A stretch of DNA of 64,000 nucleotides. It comes from Gigaspora margarita. Lineage: Eukaryota > Glomeromycota > Glomeromycetes > Diversisporales > Gigasporaceae. Positions within the stretch are counted from its first letter, which is position 1. Every line of letters starts with the position of its first letter. Both the position numbers and the translations under genes were made by a program. Where the stretch lies: the NCBI GenBank assembly GCA_009809945.1, contig WTPW01000436.1, positions 221,291-285,290 on the forward strand. The letters are read 5' to 3'. Shown in pieces: positions 46,559 through 57,817 of this stretch. Below the pieces are notes generated by a model that was not told the origin of the DNA, searched no databases, and saw only the letters and a program-made list of their open reading frames with translations.

Positions 46559-46715
46559 GAGCAGTGACAGATATTATATAATATCCTAGGGGAGAGGGGG
46601 TCAAAAAAATTTTTATATAAGACTAATTATACAATTTGATTGGCTAATTGTCTTATATAAAGGAGGGAAAGTAGCTCTATGATAAAATAATATTATATAA
46701 TATTTGTCATAGCCC
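46559..46715. mobile_element. PIF/Harbinger-like MITE, copy 2, in the Helitron
   Basis: 157 bp, ends 'gagcagtgacagatattata' / inverse of 'tatttgtcatagccc', TTA on both sides (46556-46558, 46716-46718). Excision with one TTA (TAA on the coding strand) rejoins 'ITAACRGNNDIKFILTQ'. Sister of 33694-33855. Confidence 0.88.
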
Positions 46716-46767
46716 TTATTGCCTCTACATGCAGCTGTTATATAAGGATTGTAGGTATTAATGTAGG

Positions 46768-47472
46768 AGGACCCCGAATAATCTATGTAATGTCATATTT
46801 GAAAAATAGCTAATGGAGGGCCGTTTTTTCAAAAAGGTTATATTTGAAAAGTAGGTATTGGGTAAAAAGGTTATATTTGAAAATGGGTATTGGGCAAAAA
46901 AGGTATATTTAAAAGAATGCTAATAGGGTAAGTTTTTCAAATATTATATTTGAAAAATGGGAATAGGAATAGAAAGCTGCAGGGGTGGTTTTTTTTAAGA
47001 GTGTCGGTTACAGTTTTTTTTTTTTTTTTNNNNNNNNNNNNNNNNNNNNNNNNNNNNNNNNNNNNNNNNNNNNNNNNNNNNNNNNNNNNNNNNNNNNNNN
47101 NNNNNNNNNNNNNNNNNNNNNNNNNNNNNNNNNNNNNNNNNNNNNNNNNNNNNNNNNNNNNNNNNNNNNNNNNNNNNNNNNNNNNNTAAAGAGAGTCAGT
47201 TACGGGTTTTTTTTGGTTTTTTTTTTATTTTTTTTTTGAGAGCGACAGTCGGTTCCAGTTTTTTTTTGTTTTTTGTTTTTTTTAGAGAGCATCGGTTCGA
47301 AAATTTTTTTTTCAAAAGTTCGAAAGCTTAGATTTCGAATTTTGCCAACCAAGACCAAAACTGCTAGCTAATATTTGGAAAGTAGCTAATATATACCAAA
47401 GTAGAACCGCTAACCAAAAAAATTTTTACTATGATCCTCAAATATAACCTCACATAGATTATTTGGGGTCCT
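46768..47472. mobile_element. MITE family B ('aggaccccraataatc'), copy 1, with assembly gap
   Basis: Ends 'aggaccccgaataatctatg' and the inverse of 'tagattatttggggtcct'. Flanks 'aatgtagg' (46760-46767) and 'aatatagg' (47473-47480) agree at 7 of 8. Excision rejoins the Helitron frame ('QCTNTYINTYNPYITAA'). 47030-47186 is an N gap, bordered by T-homopolymers and 'gagagcgacagtcggttcc'-type repeats. A second copy begins at 62925. Confidence 0.85.
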
Positions 47473-47898
47473 AATATAGGTATTTGTACATTGAACAGCT
47501 ATCATACCTTGTTTAGGAAAGGATATATTAGGTGAATCTACTAGTTCTCTTGAAAAGTCAAATTGACAATGTCTTTGTAAACCATAATTGAATTTTTTAC
47601 ATGTTTGAGTGCAGTGCTAAAAAAAGTGTACGTTTGCAAATTGCTAGCAAGTCCAGTTAAAATTTTTCTTTAAAGTGTAATAATCTAGGATTAGATATGG
47701 ATAAAAAAGATAGATATATAGTTTTTCAAAAATTGTTTTAGGAACCAATTGCTCAGCTTTAATCATTTTATTAGTTATAATTTTACCTCTTGAGAAGGTT
47801 ACTAATATCTTCTCAAATAATATTACTAATATAGTTTAGTAAACATTGGCAAAATTCATTATCATTTTTAAGTTTTTGTTGTAACAAAATTAGATTAA

Positions 47899-48266
47899 GG
47901 GTAGGGGAATATAGATCATTTTTAATAGTGATCATGTTATGATCATATGAAATCAGATGATCGACCAATCACGATTGTAAACAACATAGATTCAACCAAT
48001 CAGAATTAATCATTTTTGTGTAACTACAGAAAATTTGAGCCAACTTAGGAAAGCTTTATGATATATAGAAGTATAATTTTTTCAAATACTATATTTATTA
48101 AAATTTTACTATTATAAAAAGAGTTTTTTGTACTATATATTATAAAATTTTTTGGCTAAATTATAACAACTGTAAAAAGTTTTATTTGTAGCACATTTTT
48201 ATTTTCTATATAAATCTCATTGTACCACTAAAATCATATGATAAATGATCTATGTTCACCCTACCT
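47899..48266. mobile_element. TTAA-flanked MITE, copy 2, in the Helitron
   Basis: Ends 'gggtaggggaatatagatca' and the inverse of 'tgatctatgttcaccctacc'. TTAA at 47895-47898 and 48267-48270. Excision with one TTAA rejoins the Helitron frame directly after the HUH motif ('LHEALNLILLQQKLKND'). Sister of 6326-6843. Confidence 0.9.
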
Positions 48267-50529
48267 TTAAGTGCTTCATGAAGCCAAATAAGCATATGAC
48301 AATGAGGAGTACCATGATCTTGATATCAAAAATACTATAGTAATTTTTTATAAATCCAAATATACTATTATCTTTTTTTTTATATCCAATTAAAGTATCA
48401 ATTAATATTTGAATAATTATATCAACATACTTAGTAACTGCACTAAGATCAAGATGTGCAAGTCGAACTCTTTCTGAAGCTTTTAGAAAATTTTCAGAAA
48501 CAAGTTTATCTAGATTAATTTCATTTCTAGCATACATATAACAATGGAACTATAAAGATCAGCAGGATTTATAGTCACAAATAATGAAAGTACACTATCT
48601 CACATAATAATAGCATGTATTTTATTTCACATATGTGCACATGATTGATAAGATGCTATTAATTTAGAACTAGCAGTATTTATATTTTTGAGTAACTTGA
48701 GAATAGCTAAATTGCTAATTGGTTGTTTATTTTGTTCTTGTTTAACATCCAACATGATATTTTTAGATTTAAGGGATGATATTAATTTGCAGATCTATTA
48801 AAATTGCTATTTTTTGTCAAGTTATATGATTCTATTAACACTTCTCACCTTTGCAAAACATTAAATATAACAAAAAGAAAAGATCTATGTTGTCTAAATT
48901 TTGAATCTTGATGATGCATAAGATTATTAGCATATTTACTTAATATAATATGAGATAATTGATCTTTATGCCCTCTGACACCATATGGATAGAAACTGGA
49001 AATGCAGCAGGAAAAAGAGATAAATCTTCATATTTATTTAAAGGTTTATTACCATGAGGTACATATAGTATATCTTCATTTCTTATTTCAGTTGTGAATT
49101 CATTTGATAATTGTGTATGAAGGCCTGATTTTTCAACAAGCTTTTAGAAAAAGAGCAAAAGTAAGTTCTTTTGTATAATTGGCACACTATCAACATTTAT
49201 TATTCTAGAAGGTCTAAGTTCACTTTTAGTACCAATTGAATTATTATTAATAAAATTTTCAATCCCATACTCTTTAACATCAGACAATTTTCTATCTTTT
49301 TCATCTTCATTTTCACTATTAGATTCTTGAAAATTTGATAAAAATTTAGGTGTATAACCTGTATAATGCTCTATTTCATAAGAATTAACATCTATAACAG
49401 TAGTTGTTATAGAAAATGCTTCAGGAATCTCCACTTTAGGTAGGCTATTTAAAATATTTTCATCAAGTTTAAATTTGTTTTAATTATTTATTATGTTCAA
49501 AAAGCAATAAAATAGCTAATATTATTTTGCTTTTTCAAACTTGTAGTACTTTTTTAAGTTGATGATAGTTAGAAGCCCCTTTGCCAACAAATACTACCTT
49601 TATGTATTCACAAAGTTGATACATTAGTAATGGCAATATAGTAATCAATAGTGTTCCTATGAACTGAATGAACTGAACTTTAGGCAGTTCAAGTTCAATT
49701 AAATTTCGAACTGAACTTGAACTGAAATCAAACTTAAAAATAAAGTCTGGTTCAAGCTTAATATTGAACTTTTAGAGTTAGTTCAAGTTCAGTTTAGGTT
49801 TAGTTCAAAGTTCATAACATGTTCAAGTTTAATAAATTAAATAAAATTTATAAAAATTGTAATAAATAATTATAATATGAATATTGCTAACCATAACTGT
49901 AGTAATAATCACCTGCACATAATTTGCCAATCAAAATTTAGAATCAGGTATAATATATAAATTAATTTTGTATAACAAAATAAAGAATTTTTAAAAATCA
50001 CTTCTAACTAAAATTTTGTTTATAAAACTGCTTTTTTTATACAAAAAAAATTCTTTGCTAAATTTTACTATATGGGTTAGGTGCTGACAAAAGGGACTAA
50101 ATTGACAAAACAAAAGATCTTCAGAAAATCAATTTTTGTGTTGTAAATCCTATAATAGATTATAAGAAAAATGAAACTTTAAAGAGCTGTACTGCAAAAT
50201 ATAATTAATACAACTATTTTTGTATCTTAGATAAAAAATGATTTTGATATCATTTTAAATTGATTTATAAAAAAAAATTACTTTTGAAAAAATTGTCAAA
50301 TTGGTTCCTTTTTCCAGCTCCTAGCCTATATATAAACCTCTATTCTAACCTCTAATCTTTACTCCTACCTTAACATTAAAAGAATTTAATTTTATTTAAT
50401 AACAATTGTTTATGTATTGTAAATTATAGGTGATTATCACCACGGTTATATTTAGCAATTTTCATTATAATATGTATTTATTATAAAATTATTTTTTTAT
50501 ATACAGCTTTTTTTTATACTAAATGAATC

Positions 50530-51330
50530 ACCTTTAAGCTACTAAGTAGATTTGTAGAGCTCATCAAGATGAATCTAATAGTGGTTAGATTATTAAAATC
50601 TGTTGAGTATATCATAAATTATCTTTAAAAATTTTTACAAACTATATAAAATCCTCTATAAATAATAATATTAATTATAGAAAATTTTATATAGTCAGCA
50701 AAATGTTTTTGAAGATATTTTGTGATTTATCCAACAGATTTTAATAATCTAACTACTATATGTTTCTGAAAATAAGCTATTTTTTTTGAATGATTTTGGA
50801 CACAAAAAATCTGGAATAGCTTATTTTTGGATAAAATTAATTTTTGGTCAATCATTAATAATTGTTACATAGTAAAGTCTAAATTCTACTATGTAAATTG
50901 GGTTGGCACTTAGATAAACTTATTTGGAAGACTAAATTATACCTATTCTGAAAGTTTCATCAAAATATGAGTACTTTTTATTATTTAACTTTTAATTTTT
51001 ATTTTCAACAAATATATTTTGTTAATAAAATTTTAATCTCTCATTGATCATAAAAATTAAAATATAATTAATTAAAAGTTCTTCAATTTTATTGTAAATT
51101 TCAGAGTATATGTGTTTTGATCTCCTTACTTAAGTGATTTTAATTGATTTATTTAGTAAAATTTGGACTTTATTATATAGCAACTTTCATTAATCATATT
51201 AGCTTATTTTTGAATCAAAAATATTTTTGCATTTCTTGACCAAAAGTGTGAGGTAGCTTATTTTTAGCAATATATTAGTATTAGATTCGCCTTGAAGAGC
51301 TTAAAGATGGTTTAATTATATAAAAAAAGT
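50530..51330. mobile_element. Diverged fold-back element split by a TA-flanked MITE
   Basis: 'ttgtagagctcatcaagatg', 'gtggttag' and 'aaattttatatagtcagc' match one arm and the centre of the fold-back family. The opposite arm is cut at 50754 and resumes at 51281 ('ttagattcgccttgaagagc'). Confidence 0.55.
50754..51280. mobile_element. TA-flanked MITE, copy 3 (~527 bp), uninterrupted
   Basis: 'tatgtttctgaaaataagct' at one end, 'agcttatttttagcaatata' at the other. The interior aligns in reverse with 2612-4026 and 4034-5558 minus their inserts, giving the ancestral length of about 520 bp. The target inside the fold-back arm is restored by removing the element with one TA. Confidence 0.65.
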
Positions 51331-51400
51331 TTTATATAAAAATATTTATTATATTAAATATTATAAATAAAAAATAAATAATTTTAATTAGTTAATTATT

Positions 51401-51625
51401 GTCGGGGATGATGCTGAAATCGGATGATGCTGAAATTTTTATTTATTTTGATATGAAATTTTAAAATTTTTTTGAGATGTTTTTTCATTTTTGTCTTATA
51501 GGGCTAGGGTAAGGTTTGGGTATAGATTTGATATTTAAAGAGTATATGTGGATTTTAGCAGGGCTTATAGTTTCAAATCAAGACCCCAAATTTCAGGATC
51601 ATCCAATTTCAGCATCATCCCCGAC
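51401..51625. mobile_element. 225-bp MITE with 'gtcggggatgatgctgaaat' ends
   Basis: Exact inverse outer ends 'gtcggggatgatgctgaaat' and 'atttcagcatcatccccgac', with a second 'ggatgatgctgaaattt'-like unit inside each. 'aattatt' flanks both sides (51394-51400, 51626-51632). The SINE-like copy begins 12 bp beyond the right end. Confidence 0.8.
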
Positions 51626-51637
51626 AATTATTGTATT

Positions 51638-52621
51638 TTTTTTTTTTGGTTTCAACGTGCCCACCTTGGGACTCAGGATATTTTATTCAAGATACTAGGG
51701 CTATCAGTTAACCTACATAGAGATCAGCTAGCATTTGTTCATTGATTAGGATCCAACTAGCCACACGTACACTTTTGGTATCTAATTTAAGTAGTCCGCT
51801 CTAAGGTTCCACACTAGCTGCCACACCTGCAACCCAACTATAGGAATTGTCTATTTAAATCATCCTTCTGCCAACTCATCTTGTATCACTAAAACAGTCC
51901 TAGTACTTAGTCAGTTAGACAGTTCCAGATACTCATCTGTTGCCTTAGGACCCAGCTAGGTAACCCTGGTCCTTTTATCCTCAGGGAAAACTTGGTAGAG
52001 CAGTATCTGTCCCACTAGATATTCACCTGCACTTTGGTAATGACATACTCACTGAGGCTTGTACTTGGAGTCAGAGCTAACTATTAAACCCCTACTGTTA
52101 CCTACTTCTGCCCTTGCAAGGTTTGCTCCAACCCCAGCACCCATCTTACCATCCTACTGGTCCTTACACCAGATTTACAAACTTCCAAACCAGTTAGCTC
52201 AGAAGGATCAATATGGCTTTCTTCTCTTGGTACCTACTTCTGAAATATAGGTCCTTTTTTTCAGTATGACTCTGGTGGCCAGGTTGGTGGACCCCCTCCT
52301 TGAGGGTCTTATTGTCTGATTCTCCAGCTCCGGTTTCCTATATTCTAGCTTTGGTAGCACTGTCAAAGATCTTTGCTACCTCCTTTCTCGGGCTTGTCAA
52401 ATGGGTTCTATTTCTCTAGTTCCTTCGATTTTGTGCGCCCAAAGGCTCCCATTCAATATAGTGTACCAAGGCCTACAAACAATGTACCCAACCAATCAAT
52501 GAGAAGCAGTTACCAAAACATAGGTCTATTTTTTCAAAGCAACACCAATGGGATTTGAACCCTAGTCCTGCTACTTGGAAGATGACAACTTACCAACTTC
52601 TCTAAGTCACCACACCCTGTT
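51638..52621 (-). mobile_element. tRNA-derived SINE-like retroelement, copy 2
   Basis: Reverse orientation: the T-run at 51636-51647 is the poly-A tail, and the head at 52560-52621 reads, on the minus strand, 'gtgacttagagaagttggta' (A box) and 'ggttcaaatcc' (B box, one mismatch to the consensus). The 12-bp duplication 'aattattgtatt' is at 51626-51637 and 52622-52633. Collinear with 4218-5219. The open frames within are not genes. Confidence 0.82.
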
Positions 52622-53290
52622 AATTATTGTATTATATAACAGAAAGTATATATTTTTTAATAAATAATTCAAATATCGAACCTGAACAATGTTTATGAAC
52701 TTTGAACTAAACTTGAACTGAACTAATTTTTAAGTTCAAGTTCAGTTCAGGTTCATAAGTCTCAAGTCTGATTCTGGTTCAAGTTCAAGGATCTGCAAAA
52801 TTTGAAGTTCAAGTTCAGGTTCAATTGAACACAAACTCGAACCTAATCAAACTGAACCAAAATATAGGAACTCTAGTAATCAATGAAGCTAGATTTTGAG
52901 GAAATGTTACAATATGGTCTTTAAGTTTATGATGAGTATGTTTTTTTTTGACAATTGGATAAAATTCATGCAAGAATATCCAAGTGAAATTAGAAGTTGT
53001 TCTGAAATTGTTAGTTTCTGAAGACATGAAGATGTGGGTCCAATCCAAATGTTATTAGCTAATGATAAAGGGTTGTCTTATTTTTTTGTAAAAATTCATA
53101 GCAAGATTTACAAACATGAAACTTAAAAGGAATATCAACTTCAATAAATGATTTTATAGGAATAAATAAGATCAATCCAAGTATAACAGTATGAGTAATG
53201 AGGCTTCATAATGTAACTCTGTCATAAAGGTTCTGAAAAATTAATTTCTCTAAAATAACAAAGTAAAATAGAAAGCTTTTAAGACATTCT

Positions 53291-53735
53291 TTACTATTAA
53301 ATTAAATATAAACAACTTCTACTACTATCCTGATTATTATCCAGATTATAAAATACAAAAAATCCTTAAAAATCAATTCTTATATGGTACTGCATATAGT
53401 TGTATTGTTGACTGAATATTATATTTTTTAGCATGTACAGTAATCATTATTGGCATGTATATTAACTACACTTTGATCTAATAATCTGTTTACCCAATAA
53501 TTTGTAACAACATTTTTAGAAACTATATGACAACAACAACTAATATACAAAACTAACATGATAAATTGTAATGCTTTTGATTAACCAGATTTATATAGTA
53601 CATATTTAATACAACAGTAAATTTTTTGAAAAACTTTTAAATAAATACTTCGAATCTTCTGATAACAAAGGTGCTAGCAATCTTCAAACAAAGAGCATAT
53701 TTAGCAATTTAAGATACAGATCTTTATATTCTTAT
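53291..53735. other. AT-rich stretch upstream of the Helitron gene
   Basis: Should contain the Helitron 5' end and promoter. No TC terminus or other site could be chosen with confidence. Confidence 0.35.
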
Positions 53736-53739
53736 AATG

Positions 53740-54830
53740 AATCAGCAAAAAAATAGTAAAGATAAGAATAATTTTAAAATGCTTAATTTAAAAAGTATTA
53801 CTAGTCAACAATTTGGAGTTATTGTCAAGTAAGTTATTTTGTATTATTATATTAAGGTACAAGAATAAATCTAAAATATGCTTAAAATTTAATAACAAAT
53901 ATACCCACACAGGAATAGTCTTACTTGAAAATAATGATAGTTTATTTATTCTTGAACTTATTGCACATGAATTTCTTTTAAAAAATTGGCAAAATACCTA
54001 AAACTTATCTAGTCAAATCAAAAGCTCACTGGCTTACTACTATTTATAAAAATAGTTTTCAGAATAAAAAATATAAAGAATTACAAAAACAGTGCAATGA
54101 TATTGTAGTAAAGTATTCTGATAAGATTTTTGCTTAAAAAAACTCTAACTTACTTCAAAAGAAAATGTATTAGTCTCACTTATTAGTCAAAATGATTTTT
54201 AAATAGAAGAAATAAAATTTTGGAACCATGTTATCAAATTGGAATTGTTTAAAATCCTGATCTACTATCCAATCCTGATAACTGGTCCCATGAGAATTTT
54301 TTAGCTTTAAAAGCTACTTCATGAAATAGATTGCCTCTTATTCATTATTTTTAAATATTTGAAGTAGATATTATTGATAAAGTACAATGATATTAGCAAA
54401 TTTTGAAGTCTTTGAAATAATATAATAAAAAAACTTGTAATTTCAAATCGTCAGTATTATTAATAATCCTTCCACTTTATATAAATTCATCACCCACATT
54501 GCCAATTAGAATAACAGAACCATTTTCAATAGCTATTAGTAATGAACTTGCAGCCAAAATTGTTTTATAAGTTGTAAAAGGATAATACATATTTAGTAAC
54601 AAATAATTTACACAAATTTAAATTACTTTCTTGTAGAACTTGAGATGGAATTACTAAAGATTTTTTCAGAAGATACATTATAAACAAATACATCTTGTCA
54701 TAAATTTAAAGGTTAAAGGTATTGATAAAATTTTTGATAGATTTAATTCTGTTGAATGGAATAAACCTGTAGATGGTTTGCACACTGCAATAAGCTGCAA
54801 TGATAGCAAAAAATTTTATAGGATATTCTA
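53740..54830 (+). pseudogene. Unrecognised coding remnant, plus strand
   Basis: Protein-like blocks follow each other in shifting frames: 'MNQQKNSKDKNNFKMLNLKS' from an ATG at 53740, 'KNKSKICLKFNNKYTHTGIV' and 'DSLFILELIAHEFLLKNW' (53.85-54.0 kb), 'YLVKSKAHWLTTIYKNSFQN' (54.0-54.1 kb), 'NWSHENFLALKATS' (54.28 kb), 'RITEPFSIAISNELAAKIVL' (54.5 kb). Balanced residue use suggests a former protein of about 350 residues, but no family is recognised. The position next to a Helitron and Maverick suggests a transposon gene (inference). Confidence 0.4.
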
Positions 54831-55129
54831 AAAATTCTGTATTGATAAGTTATCAATTTTGTCATATTAGTACATAATTAGTAAAAACCAATTTTTTTGC
54901 TATTTTTATAGTAATCAATATTATATTTTATGCATAATTTCAACTCTTTCAATACCTTTATTAAATTTCAACTTATTCAATATGTGTAATTTGTTTTGTT
55001 TGTACAAAAATTTATGCTGAAGAATATATCTTCCAATTAAGATTTTCTAAAAAAGTTCTGAATATAAATATATTTTTTCTATTGTGAAAGTAATTTACTA
55101 TAATAATTCTTTAGGTTTGTTTAACTTTG

Positions 55130-55960
55130 TCTTAACAATTTTTTTCTCCTTCATGTTTATTTTGACATTCTCTTTTCATTTTTTGCTTGTAAATCTTCTT
55201 TATATTCTTCATTCTCAATTCGAGCATTATCATTTAACTCATCCTTGTCTTCAAAATCAGGTTCAGCTTTTTTATCAACCTGTTCATCCAATTCAATATA
55301 GTTGGGTTGATTATGTAACTTTTTTTCCTTTTCTTTACTACAAGAACTGGTTTTAATACTGGTATCAACCAAAGTTTTTATAGATTCAGTTTGCTCAAAG
55401 AAGCAGAAAATCCAGCATGTTTAAGTGGGGTCTAAGCAGAAACAGATTTGATATCATCGGCAACAATATTGATAATAGATCGATGCTTAGAATTTACTAA
55501 AGAAGAATTTTCAAAAGTATTATAATTTAAAGCTAAGGTTCTAAATAGCGATATCAGTTATCTTGATAATTATCTGACCAGATTTTGAGAATTTAAAAAG
55601 CCTTAACATGAAATATGCATTTTCCAACTTAATATTCGAGCCTAAAGTACCCAGATATTTTTCAAATCTAATAGCCTGAGATGAATAAAAAACTATTATC
55701 AGCAACCTATAGCAGACAAACCAGTGATAGAGTTATATATGACACTTTTTACTCTAAAATGTATATCGTCCTCAACTTCTTTCAGCTTATGATTAGCTGT
55801 TACAAAATCATGCAATGCAGGACACATTCACTAATATTGAACTCACAGTTAGGATTTTTATTATTAATAACATATGAAATAGTAATATACTGTTCTAAAT
55901 TCTCAATCACATATTTTTCTGAAATAAATACAAGATTTTCAGATATGAACAGTTGAGGTT
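55130..55960 (-). pseudogene. Unrecognised coding remnant, minus strand, acidic C terminus
   Basis: Reading the minus strand from 55960: 'FISEKYVIENLEQYITISYV', after a shift 'LHDFVTANHKLKEVEDDIHF' and 'RVKSVIYNSITGLSAIG', then 'RFEKYLGTLGSNIKLENAYF' and 'SKSGQIIIKITDIAI', ending in a charged low-complexity tail with 'LDEQVDKKAEPDFEDKDELN' (55157-55372). Several stops and shifts. The style is that of a decayed gene; family unknown. Confidence 0.4.
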
Positions 55961-57300
55961 GCTCATTTATAGGGTAAAATTATTTTTACATAATGGTCTG
56001 AGAGATTTTATTCAATATTTTATACTTAGCAAGACCATACAAAATAAGGTAATTATTTTTTACAAATGTAATAGCAACTAGAAGCGCAATGTGCAATGGC
56101 ATTTTTTATATAATTTTATGATAAAAAGATAATTATCATATAGAACAGAATTTTGACATTTTTATAATAAAGATTTTGGGCAAAATTAGTATCTGAGTCA
56201 GCTTTTAGATAAACAAAAGAAATTTTTATTTATTTTATTTACAATGCATATTAAAGAGATAACACAAAACAATAACTAAATTTATATATGATGAAATTAT
56301 AATTCTAAACCATATATGATTACTAATTAAAATCTAAATTCATCATATCTAAAATCAAGTTCAAAAATCTTAAATGACTTAATATACAATCGATAATCTA
56401 ACCAGAATCCTAAGGAAAACAAGTAAAAACAAGCTACAATGTTAATGCATAAAATATACTAAAGCAAGAAGACTCAATGATAAACAACCAAGTCAATGTA
56501 CACATAAAAAAACCAATATTGTAAACATATACCACAATATTATAGTATTTCTTAAATATCAATCTCTACAACAATAAAAGTAATTTAAAGGTCAGCATGC
56601 ATGGCATAAGGAAATGACCATCCAATTAACAGTACTAATAGTAAAGCGTTATAAAAACAAGCTTCCATATTAATACAATTACAAATTAAGTTCTAAAAAT
56701 ATAAATTCAGTACCAATATAAAATAAAGAAATATTAAATAACTTGATACATGATCAATAATCCAAATGGAATCCTGAGTAAAATAAGTAAAAACAAGCTA
56801 CAATATTAATATATAAATCAAAAAAGCCTGATTATAAACAATAGATACATAAAAAATTATTACTGTAAATACATACCAGAATCTCTTAAACATCAATCCT
56901 TACTGTAATAAATAGTAGCTCAAAGGCATGAAATGTAAACTTTGAAATACTTATTTAAAAATAGTCCTTTTTGTAGAGACAATTATGCATGAATAGCACA
57001 TATATATGTAAAAAAATCATATCAAACCAGTTTAATATAAAATGCAAATTTGGAACATCGCATTCCACAATGTTATGTGAAAATATAACCAATCAAAGAA
57101 CCATATTTGTTCATATCATTTCACTCTTCAGATAACCATATACTATATTGTACTCTATTCCTGGTACCAGAACTGTCGAACATAGATGCACTATAATACA
57201 AATTAAATCATATGAAAATGTGATTTAGTCAGATTCTCGAATTCAGATACACTCTTTTACTTGGCACTTAACTATGCACTTTGTTTCACTATGTTTTTGG
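55960..57300. repeat. Gene-free stretch with an internal ~320-bp duplication
   Basis: 'taaaaacaagctacaa(t/c)(g/a)tta', 'ataatctaac/ataatccaaa' and 'catcaatcyytac..caataaa' recur at about 56380-56600 and 56740-56940, in the same order, suggesting two tandem copies of a ~350-bp unit. No coding. Confidence 0.5.
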
Positions 57301-57304
57301 TACC

Positions 57305-57725
57305 ATAATTAGCTAATCTTGGGGTCAAACCAGATCCGTGGATATGCCAACTCATGCTTATATAAGATAATATTTGTGATTAGTATATTTTTGTAAAATA
57401 AAGCTGGTTTAATGCAATTACTTATATATACACATACATGCACTAAAAAAAGAATGTTAGAAAAATGGGAAATGGACTCCTGACAATTTTTAACAATCTT
57501 TACAACTTTGATACTAATTAGAAAAATGAGATCCATTGTGTTTTAGAGTGCACTTTATATTTTGCAAATAAATTTTTATAGTTAAATAAACAATAATAAT
57601 TTGCATAACACAATTCTTGTTGAAATCATTCTTAGTTTAATTGCATAAAATTGTACTTCCTTGTAAATCAATAGCTATATATTTAAATATATTATGTAGC
57701 AGTTCTGTATCATTTTTATTTATGT
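57305..57725. repeat. Dispersed repeat copy (family of 25290-25690)
   Basis: Collinear with 25290-25690: 'agctaatcttg(t/g)ggtca', 'acatacatgcactaaaaaa', 'gagatcc' and 'attttgcaaataaat'. It ends where the 90-bp direct repeat begins (57724). Confidence 0.65.
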
Positions 57726-57817
57726 TGACAACTCTAAAATTGGCAGGTCTATTGATAAATCAGTTTTGGCTTTGCATAACCAAAATTTTGGTTATGTAGA
57801 GGTCAAAAAAGGCATAT
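57724..57817. repeat. ~90-bp direct repeat, left copy
   Basis: Matches 61393-61482 in the same orientation: 'ggcaggtctattgataaatc' / 'agcaggtctacgatggatca', and 'cataaccaaaattttggtta' / 'tataaccaaaattctgttat'. The left copy contains a perfect 22-bp palindrome made of 'cataaccaaaa' and its inverse. Confidence 0.7.

Larger units (their letters stand above)
49650..52873. mobile_element. 3.2-kb element with 'aacttgaactgaac' repeat-rich ends, 11-bp target, in the Helitron
   Basis: Ends 'agtgttcctatgaactgaat' and the inverse of 'aatataggaactc'. Just inside, both ends carry many 'gttcaagttcagttcaggtt' words (49660-49815 and 52680-52865). The 11-mer 'tagtaatcaat' flanks it (49639-49649, 52874-52884). 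Excision with one 11-mer rejoins the Helitron frame ('LASLITILPLLMYQLCEY'). No transposase was seen; the interior holds a diverged fold-back copy split by a TA element, a 225-bp MITE and a SINE-like copy. Sister of 2424-5839. Confidence 0.8.
43215..53290 (-). pseudogene. Helitron Rep-helicase gene, degenerate, split by five insertions
   Basis: One long minus-strand gene can be followed with stops and shifts. N-terminal block: 'FKFHVCKSCYEFLQKNK', 'SLANNIWIG', 'TISEQLLISLGYSCMN' and 'HIVTFPQNLASLIT' (53.2-52.9 kb), continuing after an insert with 'YIKVVFVGKGASNYHQLKK' (49.6 kb) and 'EIEHYTGYTP' (49.35 kb). Helitron_like_N block: 'YANNLMHHQDSKFRQHRSFL' and 'FVIFNVLQR' (48.9 kb). HUH motif 'DHGTPHCHMLIWLHEALK' (48.3 kb, after a one-base shift). 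'RHCQFDFSRELVDSPNISFP' (47.55 kb). PIF1-type helicase: Walker A 'TDAGGSSKSRVI' (44.7 kb; the canonical GxGKS is altered), 'PFAGIDILFARDFMQLQP' (44.35 kb) and 'FTDFKSQGCILEKIIVDLSG' (43.45 kb). It would carry out rolling-circle transposition. The TC...CTRR ends were not located. Confidence 0.85.

Noticed and set aside
46950-47239. Two open frames across the N gap
   Set aside because: Mostly undetermined residues; they exist only because N codons are not stops.
55084-55356. 90-residue plus-strand frame
   Set aside because: Antisense to the acidic low-complexity tail of the minus-strand remnant, which has the more protein-like composition.
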